This document shows, in pieces, positions 23,283 to 31,048 of a stretch of 64,000 nucleotides of DNA. Origin of the DNA: CAYMEK01 sp964389305 (GTDB lineage: Bacteria; Spirochaetota; Spirochaetia; SZUA-6; DRHE01); assembly GCA_964389305.1 (NCBI GenBank), contig CAYMEK010000001.1, positions 124,001-188,000 on the forward strand, in the 5' to 3' direction. A program made the translations under genes and the position numbers. Position 1 is the stretch's first letter. Each line of letters starts with the position of its first letter. The notes under the pieces are model-generated. The model was not told the DNA's origin. It was given only the letters and a program-made list of their open reading frames with translations, and searched no databases.

Positions 23283-23879
23283 TTACGAATCCTCTTGCTC
23301 TTTCCAGGTAAACAGACCGCGCATCCAATCAAGCTCGGCATCGTAGACGCCGGCCTCCAGATTCCGCAGCAGGCTCCTGGTCCACTCCAGCTCCGCGTTC
23401 ATATGCACGCGGTGGTGATCGAAGGCTATTGCGGCTAGGCGCTGGGGCACGTGCTCGTCGGAGGTTTCCTCCTCCTGGTGGACGGCCAGGAGTTGAAGCG
23501 CCTTTTCGAGTTCCTGTACCCGTTTTCTCAGATATCCTTTCATCTCTTCGACGGGCAGGGCGCCTATAAAGGCAATAGCGAAGTCGAACTCGAAGGTCTG
23601 CCGTTCGATATTGTTCCAAACGGCAGCCAGCAGACGCAGGAACTCCCTCCGCCCGGCCTCGGTGATGCGGTACACGGTGCGCGAAGGCCGCCCGCCCTCC
23701 CGTTCGGTGCCGGCTTTCTCCACGAAACCTTCCTCGGCCAGCTTCTTCAGGGCGAAATAGATGGAGCCGAAGGCGATATCGGCCCAATCGCCCATGACCT
23801 TCTCTATGATTTGCTTCAGCTCGTACCCGTACAGGGGCTGTTCGCGCAGGAACCCCAGGATGGCCAGTCTGGTCGACAT
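23283..23879 (-). CDS. PadR-family transcriptional regulator
   Basis: 198 residues, as in the longer PadR-s2/Vir_act_alpha_C class. The winged helix lies at residues about 5-80: LAILGFLREQPLYGYELKQIIEKVM, then FGSIYFALKKLAEEGFVEK, and the wing GRPSRTVYRITEAGRREF. The C-terminal half is the helical dimerisation domain with a coiled coil (MKGYLRKRVQELEKALQLL). PadR proteins repress promoters and release DNA on binding small aromatic or hydrophobic ligands. Its own promoter and that of the methyltransferase both carry AAGGTTGT elements, so autoregulation and control of the cassette are likely. Confidence 0.85.
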   Translation of the reverse strand: MSTRLAILGFLREQPLYGYELKQIIEKVMGDWADIAFGSIYFALKKLAEEGFVEKAGTEREGGRPSRTVYRITEAGRREFLRLLAAVWNNIERQTFEFDFAIAFIGALPVEEMKGYLRKRVQELEKALQLLAVHQEEETSDEHVPQRLAAIAFDHHRVHMNAELEWTRSLLRNLEAGVYDAELDWMRGLFTWKEQEDS

Positions 23880-23887
23880 GCCGCTCT

Positions 23888-23940
23888 AACTATCCTTATA
23901 CAACCTTTTATATTTTACTTAGAATATAGCGGAGCGTCAA
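23888..23940 (-). promoter_or_regulatory. padR promoter and candidate operator
   Basis: Minus strand TTGACG (23940-23935), 17-base spacer, TAAAAT (23917-23912). Directly downstream, over the expected transcription start, is ATAAAAGGTTGTATAAGG. It shares AAGGTTGT with the elements at the methyltransferase and preT promoters, consistent with autorepression. The rest of 23941-23999 holds nothing recognisable. Confidence 0.65.
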
Positions 23941-23999
23941 GGGAATTCTCGCCGGTTACCGCCAGCCAAGCGTGCCTGTTCGCGCCAGACGAGGTCGCC

Positions 24000-25208
24000 T
24001 TACTCCTTGAGGGTGACCTCCCGTCCGTCTTTGATCACGGCTAGCGGAGCCTCGTGGCCGGTCAGGGCCTCGGCAATCGTCTCGGCGTTCAACACGACCA
24101 GGTTCGCCCTGTTGCCTTCCTTCAGCTCGAAGTCCGGAATAGAAAGGGCCCGGGCGGCGTTGGTGGTTATCAGGTCGTACAGGATTTCCATATCGGCGAA
24201 GGTGGTCATCCAGAGCAGGTGGGAAGCCAGAAAGGCCACCTCGAGCATGTTATTTCGCCCGTAGGGGTAGTAGGCGTCCCAGATGTCGTCCTGCCCCAGG
24301 GCTACGGCTATCCCTTCGGCGTACAGGTCCCGCACCCTGGCATGAAGAGGGCCGGTGTGGGGATCGCTGACCACTCCGATACGGGCCTGTTTGAGCAGGG
24401 CCAGGACTTTTCGGAAATACGGCTCGGGGTACAGATGCATGGCCCGCGCATGTTGGGCCGTGACCCTTCCTTCCCAACCCTCTGCAATGGTTTTTACGGC
24501 CAGCATCTCCAGGGTCCGCAGACCAGAGTCCCCCGCATCGTCAATGAGCATGGACACATCCTTGTCGTAGCTCTTGGCCAGCTCGAACATGAGCTCGATA
24601 TGTTTCTTCGCATCCTCATCCGTGTATTCGATCCAGGGAATGCCGCCGACCACGTCGGCTCCGATTTCCAGGGCCTGGCGCACGTAGTCCTCCGCACCCG
24701 GGTCGCGTACGACCCCGTCTTGCGGAAAAGCCACCACCTGAATCTCCACCGCCTCCTTGAACTCTTCCCGGGCCTTGATCAACGCCCTGACCCCTTCCAG
24801 CCTGGCCTTGGTATCGGTGTCGGCGAAAGCCCGGATGTGGGTGTTTCCGTACTTGACGGCCAGGCGAATGGCCCGGCGTACGTTCTCGATGATCCACTTC
24901 TCGTCGTAGCGTTCCTTCACCTTCGAAGCCAGCTCGATGGCGCTCATGGCTTTACCCATGGTCTCACCCTGGTAGGAGGTCAGGGCCTCCTGGGGCACCA
25001 TGGTCAGCGTGTAGACCTTGCAGAGGTGCAGGTGGCCGTTGACGAAGGACTCGGTAACCAGCTTTCCCGCGGCATCGATCTGCTGCTTGGTATCGCTTCC
25101 GAGCTTCTCTCCGATCCGGGCGATCCGCCCGCCGGCCACGCCGATATCGAGGAGCTTTCCCTTCGAAAAGCGGGTCCTGGCGTTCTTTATCAAGAGATCG
25201 AAACTCAT
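24000..25208 (-). CDS. Cytosine deaminase-like amidohydrolase
   Basis: 402 residues, CodA length and architecture: a composite beta domain at both ends around a TIM barrel. Metal motif HLHLCK (His59, His61). RVTAQHARAMH matches the CodA His246 region. GQDDIWDAYYPYGRNNMLEVA holds the conserved metal-binding and catalytic Asp. Aligned by eye, the segment equal to HCDEIDD of CodA reads LIDDAGD: the metal-ligand His (CodA His214) is Leu and the catalytic Glu (CodA Glu217) is Asp. The usual HxHLDK is HLHLCK. So it may not deaminate cytosine; a related ring hydrolase is possible. Its neighbours PreT, PreA and dihydropyrimidinase suggest a pyrimidine substrate. Strong AAGGAGG before the ATG. Confidence 0.72.
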   Translation of the reverse strand: MSFDLLIKNARTRFSKGKLLDIGVAGGRIARIGEKLGSDTKQQIDAAGKLVTESFVNGHLHLCKVYTLTMVPQEALTSYQGETMGKAMSAIELASKVKERYDEKWIIENVRRAIRLAVKYGNTHIRAFADTDTKARLEGVRALIKAREEFKEAVEIQVVAFPQDGVVRDPGAEDYVRQALEIGADVVGGIPWIEYTDEDAKKHIELMFELAKSYDKDVSMLIDDAGDSGLRTLEMLAVKTIAEGWEGRVTAQHARAMHLYPEPYFRKVLALLKQARIGVVSDPHTGPLHARVRDLYAEGIAVALGQDDIWDAYYPYGRNNMLEVAFLASHLLWMTTFADMEILYDLITTNAARALSIPDFELKEGNRANLVVLNAETIAEALTGHEAPLAVIKDGREVTLKE

Positions 25209-25229
25209 CGCTCATCCTCCTTTGCCGTT

Positions 25230-25258
25230 ATTCTATTGGAAAATCGTTGGCGGTACAA
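25230..25258 (-). promoter_or_regulatory. Candidate promoter of the deaminase-like gene
   Basis: Minus strand TTGTAC (25258-25253), 17-base spacer, TAGAAT (25235-25230). The predicted start lies just upstream of the ribosome binding site, giving a short leader. Divergent from the preT promoter. Confidence 0.5.
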
Positions 25259-25312
25259 ACGCAAAGAAGCCGCCGGCCCGCGCCGGAGCATTTCCTGACG
25301 GCAGGGCTTGAC

Positions 25313-25341
25313 TTTACAACCTTTACGGCAGTCCGTATAAT
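25313..25341 (+). promoter_or_regulatory. preT operon promoter carrying an AAGGTTGT element
   Basis: TTTACA (25313-25318), 17-base spacer, TATAAT (25336-25341). The start of the spacer reads ACAACCTTTA, which on the other strand is TAAAGGTTGT, the element also seen at the padR and methyltransferase promoters. The leader to the GTG of preT is about 118 bases and AT-rich, without a recognisable riboswitch. Confidence 0.65.
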
Positions 25342-25465
25342 CATATAGAGAATTCGGTTGTCAAGCACCAAAGTGGAAAGGTTCTCATTGTCACTGCCCT
25401 GAACAAAACGTTAGGTGAGATTTTTTATTTCAATATTTTTATTCCCGCTGTAAGGAGGCTGTTTT

Positions 25466-26788
25466 GTGAGCTACGTTGATAATTTCCGCCAAATGGAGGA
25501 GGGCATCGATTTCGCCCATGCGGTTGCCGAAGCAGACCGCTGTCTGCTCTGCTACGATGCGCCCTGCTCCAAGGCCTGTCCTGCGGAAACGGACCCCGGC
25601 GCCTTCATCCGCAAGCTGCACCTGCGCAACATCACCGGGGCCATCCGCACGATCAAGCAGAACAATATACTGGGCGGCGCCTGCGGGGTCCTCTGTCCTA
25701 CCCACCGGCTCTGCGAAAAGGAATGCAGCGCCACCGGGATCAGCCGGCCCATCGAGATAGGGAAAATACAGAGGTTCCTGATTGAATACGGCTGGAAGAC
25801 CGGATTCAAGGTATTCTCGAAGCCGAAGCAGCGCGCGGAACGGATCGCGGTGGTCGGATCGGGACCGGCGGGCCTTTCCTGCGCCGCCGAGCTGGCCAAA
25901 GAGGGCTTTCGGGTTACCGTCTTTGCCGAGCGCCCGGAGCCCGGCGGCATAATCCGCTTCGGCGTGCCGGCCTATCGATTCGACAAGAGCTTCCTGGACA
26001 GGGAGCTGCAGGACCTCCGCGATCTCGGTGTTGAGTTCGAGTGCAATACCAGGATCGAGGGCAGAGAAGGATTGGAAAAGCTGCTGCAGGACAGCTTTAA
26101 CGCCGTATTCCTCGCCCCCGGCCTCTGGAGCACCCAGAGGCTGATCCCCGGCTCCGAGAAGATCAAGGGTGTGTACTCGTCGGCGGACTATCTGCTAGCC
26201 CTGCGTGAGGAACGATTAGAGGAGCTGGCCGCTCAGATAGAAGGTAACGTGGTGGCGGTCGTGGGGGGCGGTTCCGTGGCTATAGATTGTGCCGAGTCTT
26301 CGCAGAAGCTGGGAGCCAGGGATGTCTACCTGATCTACCGAAGGTCGTTCGCCCAAATGCCCGCCGAAGAGGCCGAACGCCTCGATGCGTTGAGGCTCGG
26401 CGTCCATTTTCTGGTTTTGAATCAACCGGTCGACTATCTTACCGACGGCGAGGGTCGGGTTGCCGGTGTAAAGCTTGTTCGCACCCGATTGGGACCTCTC
26501 GATGGTTCGGGCAGGCGAAAGCCCGTGGCAATTGATGGATCGGAGTGGACACTTCAAGTCGATATCGTGGTGGAAGCCATTGGCAACCGGGCCGATGAAG
26601 TGGTGGATTGGACCCCCGCCGTAAGGGTCGATAAGAAGGGTCTGATTGTCGCAGATTCCGGAACCGGCCAGACTTCGGGCAAACTGATTTTCGCCGGCGG
26701 CGATATCGTACGCGGTCCCTCTCTGGTCGTAGAGGCGGTGCAGGACGGGAAGCTTGCCGCCAGGGCCATCGCCAAGGCGCTCTCGTGA
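25466..26788 (+). CDS. preT: NAD-dependent dihydropyrimidine dehydrogenase subunit PreT
   Basis: 440 residues, glutamate-synthase-beta-like. N-terminal cysteine-rich region for [4Fe-4S] clusters: CLLCYDAPCSKACP and CGVLCPTHRLCEKEC. FAD site VVGSGPAGLSCAAEL, then a second dinucleotide loop VVGGGSVAIDCAESS for NAD, and FAGGDIVRGPSLVVEAVQDGK at the C-terminus. With PreA it reduces uracil and thymine to the 5,6-dihydro forms using NADH, or the reverse, in the cytosol. The start is GTG with AAGGAGG eight bases before. The preA ribosome binding site immediately follows the stop. Other PreT-like subunits serve different reductases, but the following PreA and HydA fix the role. Confidence 0.9.
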   Translation: MSYVDNFRQMEEGIDFAHAVAEADRCLLCYDAPCSKACPAETDPGAFIRKLHLRNITGAIRTIKQNNILGGACGVLCPTHRLCEKECSATGISRPIEIGKIQRFLIEYGWKTGFKVFSKPKQRAERIAVVGSGPAGLSCAAELAKEGFRVTVFAERPEPGGIIRFGVPAYRFDKSFLDRELQDLRDLGVEFECNTRIEGREGLEKLLQDSFNAVFLAPGLWSTQRLIPGSEKIKGVYSSADYLLALREERLEELAAQIEGNVVAVVGGGSVAIDCAESSQKLGARDVYLIYRRSFAQMPAEEAERLDALRLGVHFLVLNQPVDYLTDGEGRVAGVKLVRTRLGPLDGSGRRKPVAIDGSEWTLQVDIVVEAIGNRADEVVDWTPAVRVDKKGLIVADSGTGQTSGKLIFAGGDIVRGPSLVVEAVQDGKLAARAIAKALS

Positions 26789-26802
26789 AAGGAGGAACGA
26801 AC

Positions 26803-28104
26803 ATGGCGAACAACATCGATCTATCCGTAGACTTTTGCGGGATAAGGTTCAAGAATCCGTTTATGCTTTCCTCGTCTCCGGTGTCCAACAGCGCCGAGAT
26901 GATAGCCAACGCCTTCGAGACCGGCTGGGGAGGGGTGGTATACAAGACACTGGGATCGGACCGCATCCCGATCATTCATCCATCGCCCCGCATGAACCCC
27001 TACCAGCTTGGCGCGAAACATTTGGTGGGCCTCCAGAACGTGGAGCAGATTACCGACCGGCCTCTCAAGGATAACCTCATGGATATCCAGTATCTGAAAA
27101 AGAGATATCCGGACCACCCGGTCATCGTCAGCATCATGGGTTTTTCCAACGAGGAGTGGGGTTACCTGGCCGAGGCGGCCGAGGACAACGGCGCCGACAT
27201 GCTGGAGCTGAATTTCTCCTGTCCCCACATGACCGTGGAGGGTTCGGGGCACAAGGTGGGCAGGGCGTTCCATCTGCTGGAGAAGTTTACCGGGACTGTA
27301 AAAAAGGTAGTGAAGATCCCGGTGATGGCCAAGATGACGCCGAACATTACCGACATCACCGAGCCTGCGTTGTATGCAAAACAGGGCGGCGCCGATGCCA
27401 TATCGGCGGTTAATACCTTCAGCGGCATCTCGGAGATCGGCCAGGATGATTGGGTCCCTAAGCCCAACATCTTCGGCGTAGGGGCCACCAGCGGCTATTC
27501 CGGTCCGGCCATCAAGCCGATAGCTCTCCATTTCATCGCCGACCTGGCGAAATGCGAGGCTCTGGAGCTGCCCCTTTCGGGAATCGGCGGTATCGAGACC
27601 TGGGTGGACTGCCTGGAGTACCTGCTGCTGGGAGCAACGACCATCCAGGTGACGACCGGCATCATCCACTACGGTTACCGGATCGTGGAGGACATGATCG
27701 AAGGCTTGAGCGACTACCTGGCCGCCCGGGAAATCAAAAGCGTTTCGGAGCTGATCGGGAAAGCCCTGCCCAACTTGCAGGCCACCGACCACTTCGACCT
27801 GGATCGCCAGGGGATCGCCGAATACGATCTGGATCGATGCGTAGGCTGCGGGCAGTGCTATGTCGTCTGCAGAGATGCCGCCGGGCAGGCCCTCGAGTGG
27901 GAGGAGGAGCGGCGCCGACCGCGGCTGATCGAGGACAAATGTCTCAGTTGTATGGTCTGCAGCTTCGTCTGCCCGGTGCCGGGGCTGATAACCTTCAAGG
28001 AGATGCCGAAGGGATGGAAGAGAAGGGTAACGGCCGTCATGGATCCAGGCCTGGAGAAGGAGCTGGAATACCGGGCCTACCAGGCAGCCGATTCGAATGG
28101 ATAG
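26803..28104 (+). CDS. preA: NAD-dependent dihydropyrimidine dehydrogenase subunit PreA
   Basis: 433 residues. The ATG at 26803 with AAAGGAGGAA upstream is preferred over the in-frame GTG at 26785, which overlaps preT. An FMN-binding DHOD-like barrel (residues about 1-320) shows KNPFMLSSSPVSNS, ELNFSCPHM (active-site Cys loop), VMAKMTPNITDI, SAVNTFSGI and SGIGGIETW. A C-terminal ferredoxin domain carries two [4Fe-4S] sites, CVGCGQCYVVC and CLSCMVCSFVCP. It is the catalytic half of dihydropyrimidine dehydrogenase, partner of PreT. Domain order equals E. coli PreA. Twelve bases separate it from the dihydropyrimidinase gene, so the three form one operon for reductive pyrimidine breakdown. Confidence 0.92.
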   Translation: MANNIDLSVDFCGIRFKNPFMLSSSPVSNSAEMIANAFETGWGGVVYKTLGSDRIPIIHPSPRMNPYQLGAKHLVGLQNVEQITDRPLKDNLMDIQYLKKRYPDHPVIVSIMGFSNEEWGYLAEAAEDNGADMLELNFSCPHMTVEGSGHKVGRAFHLLEKFTGTVKKVVKIPVMAKMTPNITDITEPALYAKQGGADAISAVNTFSGISEIGQDDWVPKPNIFGVGATSGYSGPAIKPIALHFIADLAKCEALELPLSGIGGIETWVDCLEYLLLGATTIQVTTGIIHYGYRIVEDMIEGLSDYLAAREIKSVSELIGKALPNLQATDHFDLDRQGIAEYDLDRCVGCGQCYVVCRDAAGQALEWEEERRRPRLIEDKCLSCMVCSFVCPVPGLITFKEMPKGWKRRVTAVMDPGLEKELEYRAYQAADSNG

Positions 28105-28116
28105 GAGGAGGCAGGA

Positions 28117-29514
28117 ATGAGCGTCTTGATAAAGAACGGTTTGATCGTGACAGCCGCCGGAAGCTATACCGGCGATGTCTACGTCGAAGGAGAAACGATA
28201 AAGGCCATCGGCAGCGGCCTGGATGGATCCAAGCAGGCCGATGAGGTGGTGGACGCGGCGGGTAAGTACGTGCTGCCGGGGGCGATCGATCCTCACACTC
28301 ACCTGGCCATGCCCTTCATGGGTACCACGTCGAAGGACGATTTTGCCACCGGTACGGCCGCCGCCGCCTGCGGTGGAACGACCACGGTGATCGATTTCGT
28401 CCTCCAGAACAAGGGAGAGTCTCTTCACCAGGCGCTGGAGCGCAAGAAGGGAATCGCCGACGGCAAGGTGGCCGTGGATTACTCGCTGCACCCGGCGGTG
28501 CTCGATCCGCGGCCCGAGGTAATTGAGGAAGTCAAGAAAGCGGCCACCGAATACGGCACCCCGAGCTTCAAGATCTTCCTGTTTTACGACTTCCGGGTCG
28601 ACGATTACACCATGATCCGCCTGCTGGAAGAGACCAAGAAGCACGGGGGATTGGTGCAGGTGCACGCGGAGAACTTCGACATGGTGCGCCGCCTGAACGA
28701 GCGTTTCGAGAAGGAAGGGAAGCTCTCCCCCTACTACCATGCCCTGGCCCATACCTTCAGGGCCGAGGAAGAGGCCGTGGACAGGGCGGCAAAGATGGTG
28801 GAGTTCACCGGTTCGAGGATCTACATCGTTCACCTGTCTTCCAAGGAAGGACTGTGGAAGATCAGGACGGCCCGCGACCGGGGAGTGGAGATCTATGCGG
28901 AAACCTGTCCCCAGTACCTGACATTGAACGAGGAGCGTTACAACGAGCCTGACTGGCAGGGTGCCAAGTATGTGATGTCTCCGCCACTGCGGCCCAAGGA
29001 CTCCAGCGAGGAGCTGTGGCTGGGTCTGCGGGGAGGGGACGTGCAGACCGTCGGTACCGATCACTGCCCCTTCGACTTCAAGGGGCAGAAGGACATGTTC
29101 GGTAAGGAAGACTATAAGAAAATCCCCAACGGCGCTCCGGGAATCGAGACCATGCTGATGCTGCTGCACAACGAGGGCGTGGTGAAAGGCCGCATCAGCC
29201 TGGAGCAGATGGTGGCGGTGCTGTCGACGAATACGGCTCGGCTGTTCGGGCTCCGGAACAAGGGAGAGGTTGCCGTAGGCAAGGACGCCGATCTGGTTAT
29301 TTTCGATCCCAAGCAGAAGTTCAAGCTCTCCCAGAAAAGGCTGCACATGAACGTGGACTACACGCCCTGGGAGGGTTGGGAGCTGACCGGCATACCCTCT
29401 GCGGTGTATTCCCGGGGCAGGCGCGTGGCCGAGTGGGACGGACAACAGATGAAGTTCGTGGGCCGCTCCGGCGCGGGCCGGTTCGTCAAGCGCGAGCCCT
29501 TCGCCGCAGCCTGA
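28117..29514 (+). CDS. hydA: Dihydropyrimidinase (hydantoinase)
   Basis: 465 residues, typical length. Metal ligands His60 and His62 in DPHTHLAM, the carbamylated Lys near residue 152 in PSFKIFLFY, then VHAEN, YIVHLSSKEG, ETCPQYL and GTDHCPFDF. FMGTTSKDDFATGTAAAACGGTT is a signature of dihydropyrimidinases rather than dihydroorotase or allantoinase. It opens dihydrouracil to N-carbamoyl-beta-alanine. GATAGGAGGAGGCAGGA before the ATG is an excellent ribosome binding site. The next pathway enzyme, beta-ureidopropionase, is not in the window. This is the third gene of the preT-preA-hydA operon; no terminator is obvious after it. Confidence 0.92.
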   Translation: MSVLIKNGLIVTAAGSYTGDVYVEGETIKAIGSGLDGSKQADEVVDAAGKYVLPGAIDPHTHLAMPFMGTTSKDDFATGTAAAACGGTTTVIDFVLQNKGESLHQALERKKGIADGKVAVDYSLHPAVLDPRPEVIEEVKKAATEYGTPSFKIFLFYDFRVDDYTMIRLLEETKKHGGLVQVHAENFDMVRRLNERFEKEGKLSPYYHALAHTFRAEEEAVDRAAKMVEFTGSRIYIVHLSSKEGLWKIRTARDRGVEIYAETCPQYLTLNEERYNEPDWQGAKYVMSPPLRPKDSSEELWLGLRGGDVQTVGTDHCPFDFKGQKDMFGKEDYKKIPNGAPGIETMLMLLHNEGVVKGRISLEQMVAVLSTNTARLFGLRNKGEVAVGKDADLVIFDPKQKFKLSQKRLHMNVDYTPWEGWELTGIPSAVYSRGRRVAEWDGQQMKFVGRSGAGRFVKREPFAAA

Positions 29515-29598
29515 GCGTCAAGGAACGGGTGGGTAGCATCTGGATGTTGCCCTATATCAGGCAGAGAGCCTGTTTTGGCAAAAAAGTGGCCCAGCAAA

Positions 29599-29627
29599 TT
29601 GAAAAAGGGATGGTGTCGCTATATTTT
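29599..29627 (+). promoter_or_regulatory. Candidate promoter of the barrel/lipoprotein cluster
   Basis: TTGAAA (29599-29604), 17-base spacer, TATTTT (29622-29627), in a locally AT-rich stretch after hydA. The predicted start lies about 50 bases before the GTG of the next gene. Confidence 0.5.
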
Positions 29628-29682
29628 TGTAGCTGATACGGGCAACGGTCCTCGATTTATTCATGAGTATGAGGGGGAAGAG

Positions 29683-31029
29683 GTGAGTAAGAGTTTTCGA
29701 CTGGGGTTGCTGCTCATAGGCTTGCTTCTCTTCGCGGTGACGGCGGCCTTCCCGCAGGTCGTATCCGAAAGGAAGGAGCTGGCGGTTTTCAGGCTCAGCT
29801 ACTACCGCTGGGACATCCCCAACGCGGTGCTCGGCGGCATCGACGAGGAGATTCGCAGCGTTTTCATCAACCTCGGGCGCTTCGAAGTGGTGGGCCTGAC
29901 CCAGCGCCTGGAAGAGGGGGATGTGAACGAGTTTATCGACAAGATCAAGCAGTACAAGGAACAGCAGGTGGAGATCCCCGAAGAGGTGCAGATGGGACAG
30001 GCTTTTTTCACCAGGGCGGATTTCGACAGGCTGGTGGGCTCTTTTATCGTGGTGATGCCGTCGGTGGCCAACTATGTGGTCACCCGCCTCGGGGCGAAGA
30101 ACTATAAGGCCAACATAAAGACCTCGTTTACCTTCATCAATGTGGAAGAGGGCCGAACCTTCGCCCAGGCTTTCGTCGATACCGAAGGCAAGGAAGAGAC
30201 TGCCGAGCTGGCCATCAAAGAGGCCCTCGACAAGATCCCCATGCAGCTCACCTACGAGGTGCGTAAGATCCCCGCTTTCCAGATCAAGACGGGCATTCTC
30301 GAGGTCCGGGGAAGCGAGGTGATCCTCGAGCTGGGGCGGGATCTCGGCCTCAAGGTCGGAGACGAGTTCGTGATCGTTTCCAGCCGCATCCTCGAATCCG
30401 GAAAAACCTTGAGCCAGGAGAACGGGCTTCTGGTAATCAAGGAGGTTAGCGACGAGGTATCGGTGGGCAAGGTTATCTACGCCCGGCCTCAGCCCCAGAT
30501 CGGCGACCAGCTCCAGGAGGTTCCCCGCCTGGGACTGGATACCTCGCCGTATGTGCATTACGCGGTAGGTTTGGCCTACGATCGCAATAGCACGGTGATT
30601 ATCGGGGCTCGCCAGAGTTTCTCCCGGGGTTTCTACAGTTTCCGGCCCCTGGTGGGCGTCGAGGTTCCCTTTGTGGCCAACATTGCGGCTGGGTTGCCTT
30701 TGAACATCTATGTAGGTGGTGAGTATGACATCTATTTCGGTCGTTTTCAGATAGTTCCCACCGCGGCGTTCGGAGTCGGCGGAGCCTACCTCTGGTACCT
30801 GCGGAACAGGTCGGATGAAGACAAGTTCATCATGACCTACGTAGGGGGAAATGCAGGAATCATGGTGAACTACCTATTTCACAAGAACTTCCGTTTCAGT
30901 CTCGAAGTCGGATACCTTAACTGGTTTTCTCTTGTTCCTGTAAAGGATGTGTATATTTTCAAGGGGAAATTCCTGTTTCCCGATTATGACGGTGTGTACC
31001 TGGGGGCGGGCTTGACCATCAAGTACTGA
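29683..31029 (+). CDS. Secreted protein with FlgT/CsgG-like N-terminal region and C-terminal beta barrel
   Basis: 448 residues from a GTG that directly precedes a signal peptide (SKSFRLGLLLIGLLLFAVTAAFPQ). An upstream in-frame start adds 36 residues that read as non-coding. Residues about 25-205 resemble the mixed alpha/beta domains of CsgG/FlgT-type secreted proteins (RKELAVFRLSYYRWDIPNAV, LGRFEVVGLTQRL). The segment GSEVILELGRDLGLKVGDEFVIVSS is an FlgT-C/SH3-like barrel motif. From about residue 285 to the end comes a barrel-like region with Gly/Tyr-rich strands, finishing in GLTIKY with a terminal aromatic residue. It probably sits in the outer membrane. It heads a run of four envelope genes. 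No named family is certain. Confidence 0.65.
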   Translation: MSKSFRLGLLLIGLLLFAVTAAFPQVVSERKELAVFRLSYYRWDIPNAVLGGIDEEIRSVFINLGRFEVVGLTQRLEEGDVNEFIDKIKQYKEQQVEIPEEVQMGQAFFTRADFDRLVGSFIVVMPSVANYVVTRLGAKNYKANIKTSFTFINVEEGRTFAQAFVDTEGKEETAELAIKEALDKIPMQLTYEVRKIPAFQIKTGILEVRGSEVILELGRDLGLKVGDEFVIVSSRILESGKTLSQENGLLVIKEVSDEVSVGKVIYARPQPQIGDQLQEVPRLGLDTSPYVHYAVGLAYDRNSTVIIGARQSFSRGFYSFRPLVGVEVPFVANIAAGLPLNIYVGGEYDIYFGRFQIVPTAAFGVGGAYLWYLRNRSDEDKFIMTYVGGNAGIMVNYLFHKNFRFSLEVGYLNWFSLVPVKDVYIFKGKFLFPDYDGVYLGAGLTIKY

Positions 31030-31048
31030 TAAGAAAAAGGAGGATCGA

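Noticed and set aside
25342..25465. Riboswitch in the preT leader
   Set aside because: The leader is AT-rich without conserved aptamer sequence or a terminator stem.
26821..29445. 874-codon open frame on the minus strand opposite preA and hydA
   Set aside because: It is a mirror frame of two clear enzymes in GC-rich DNA; its translation is His/Gly/Arg-rich with no domain, and it has no ribosome binding site.
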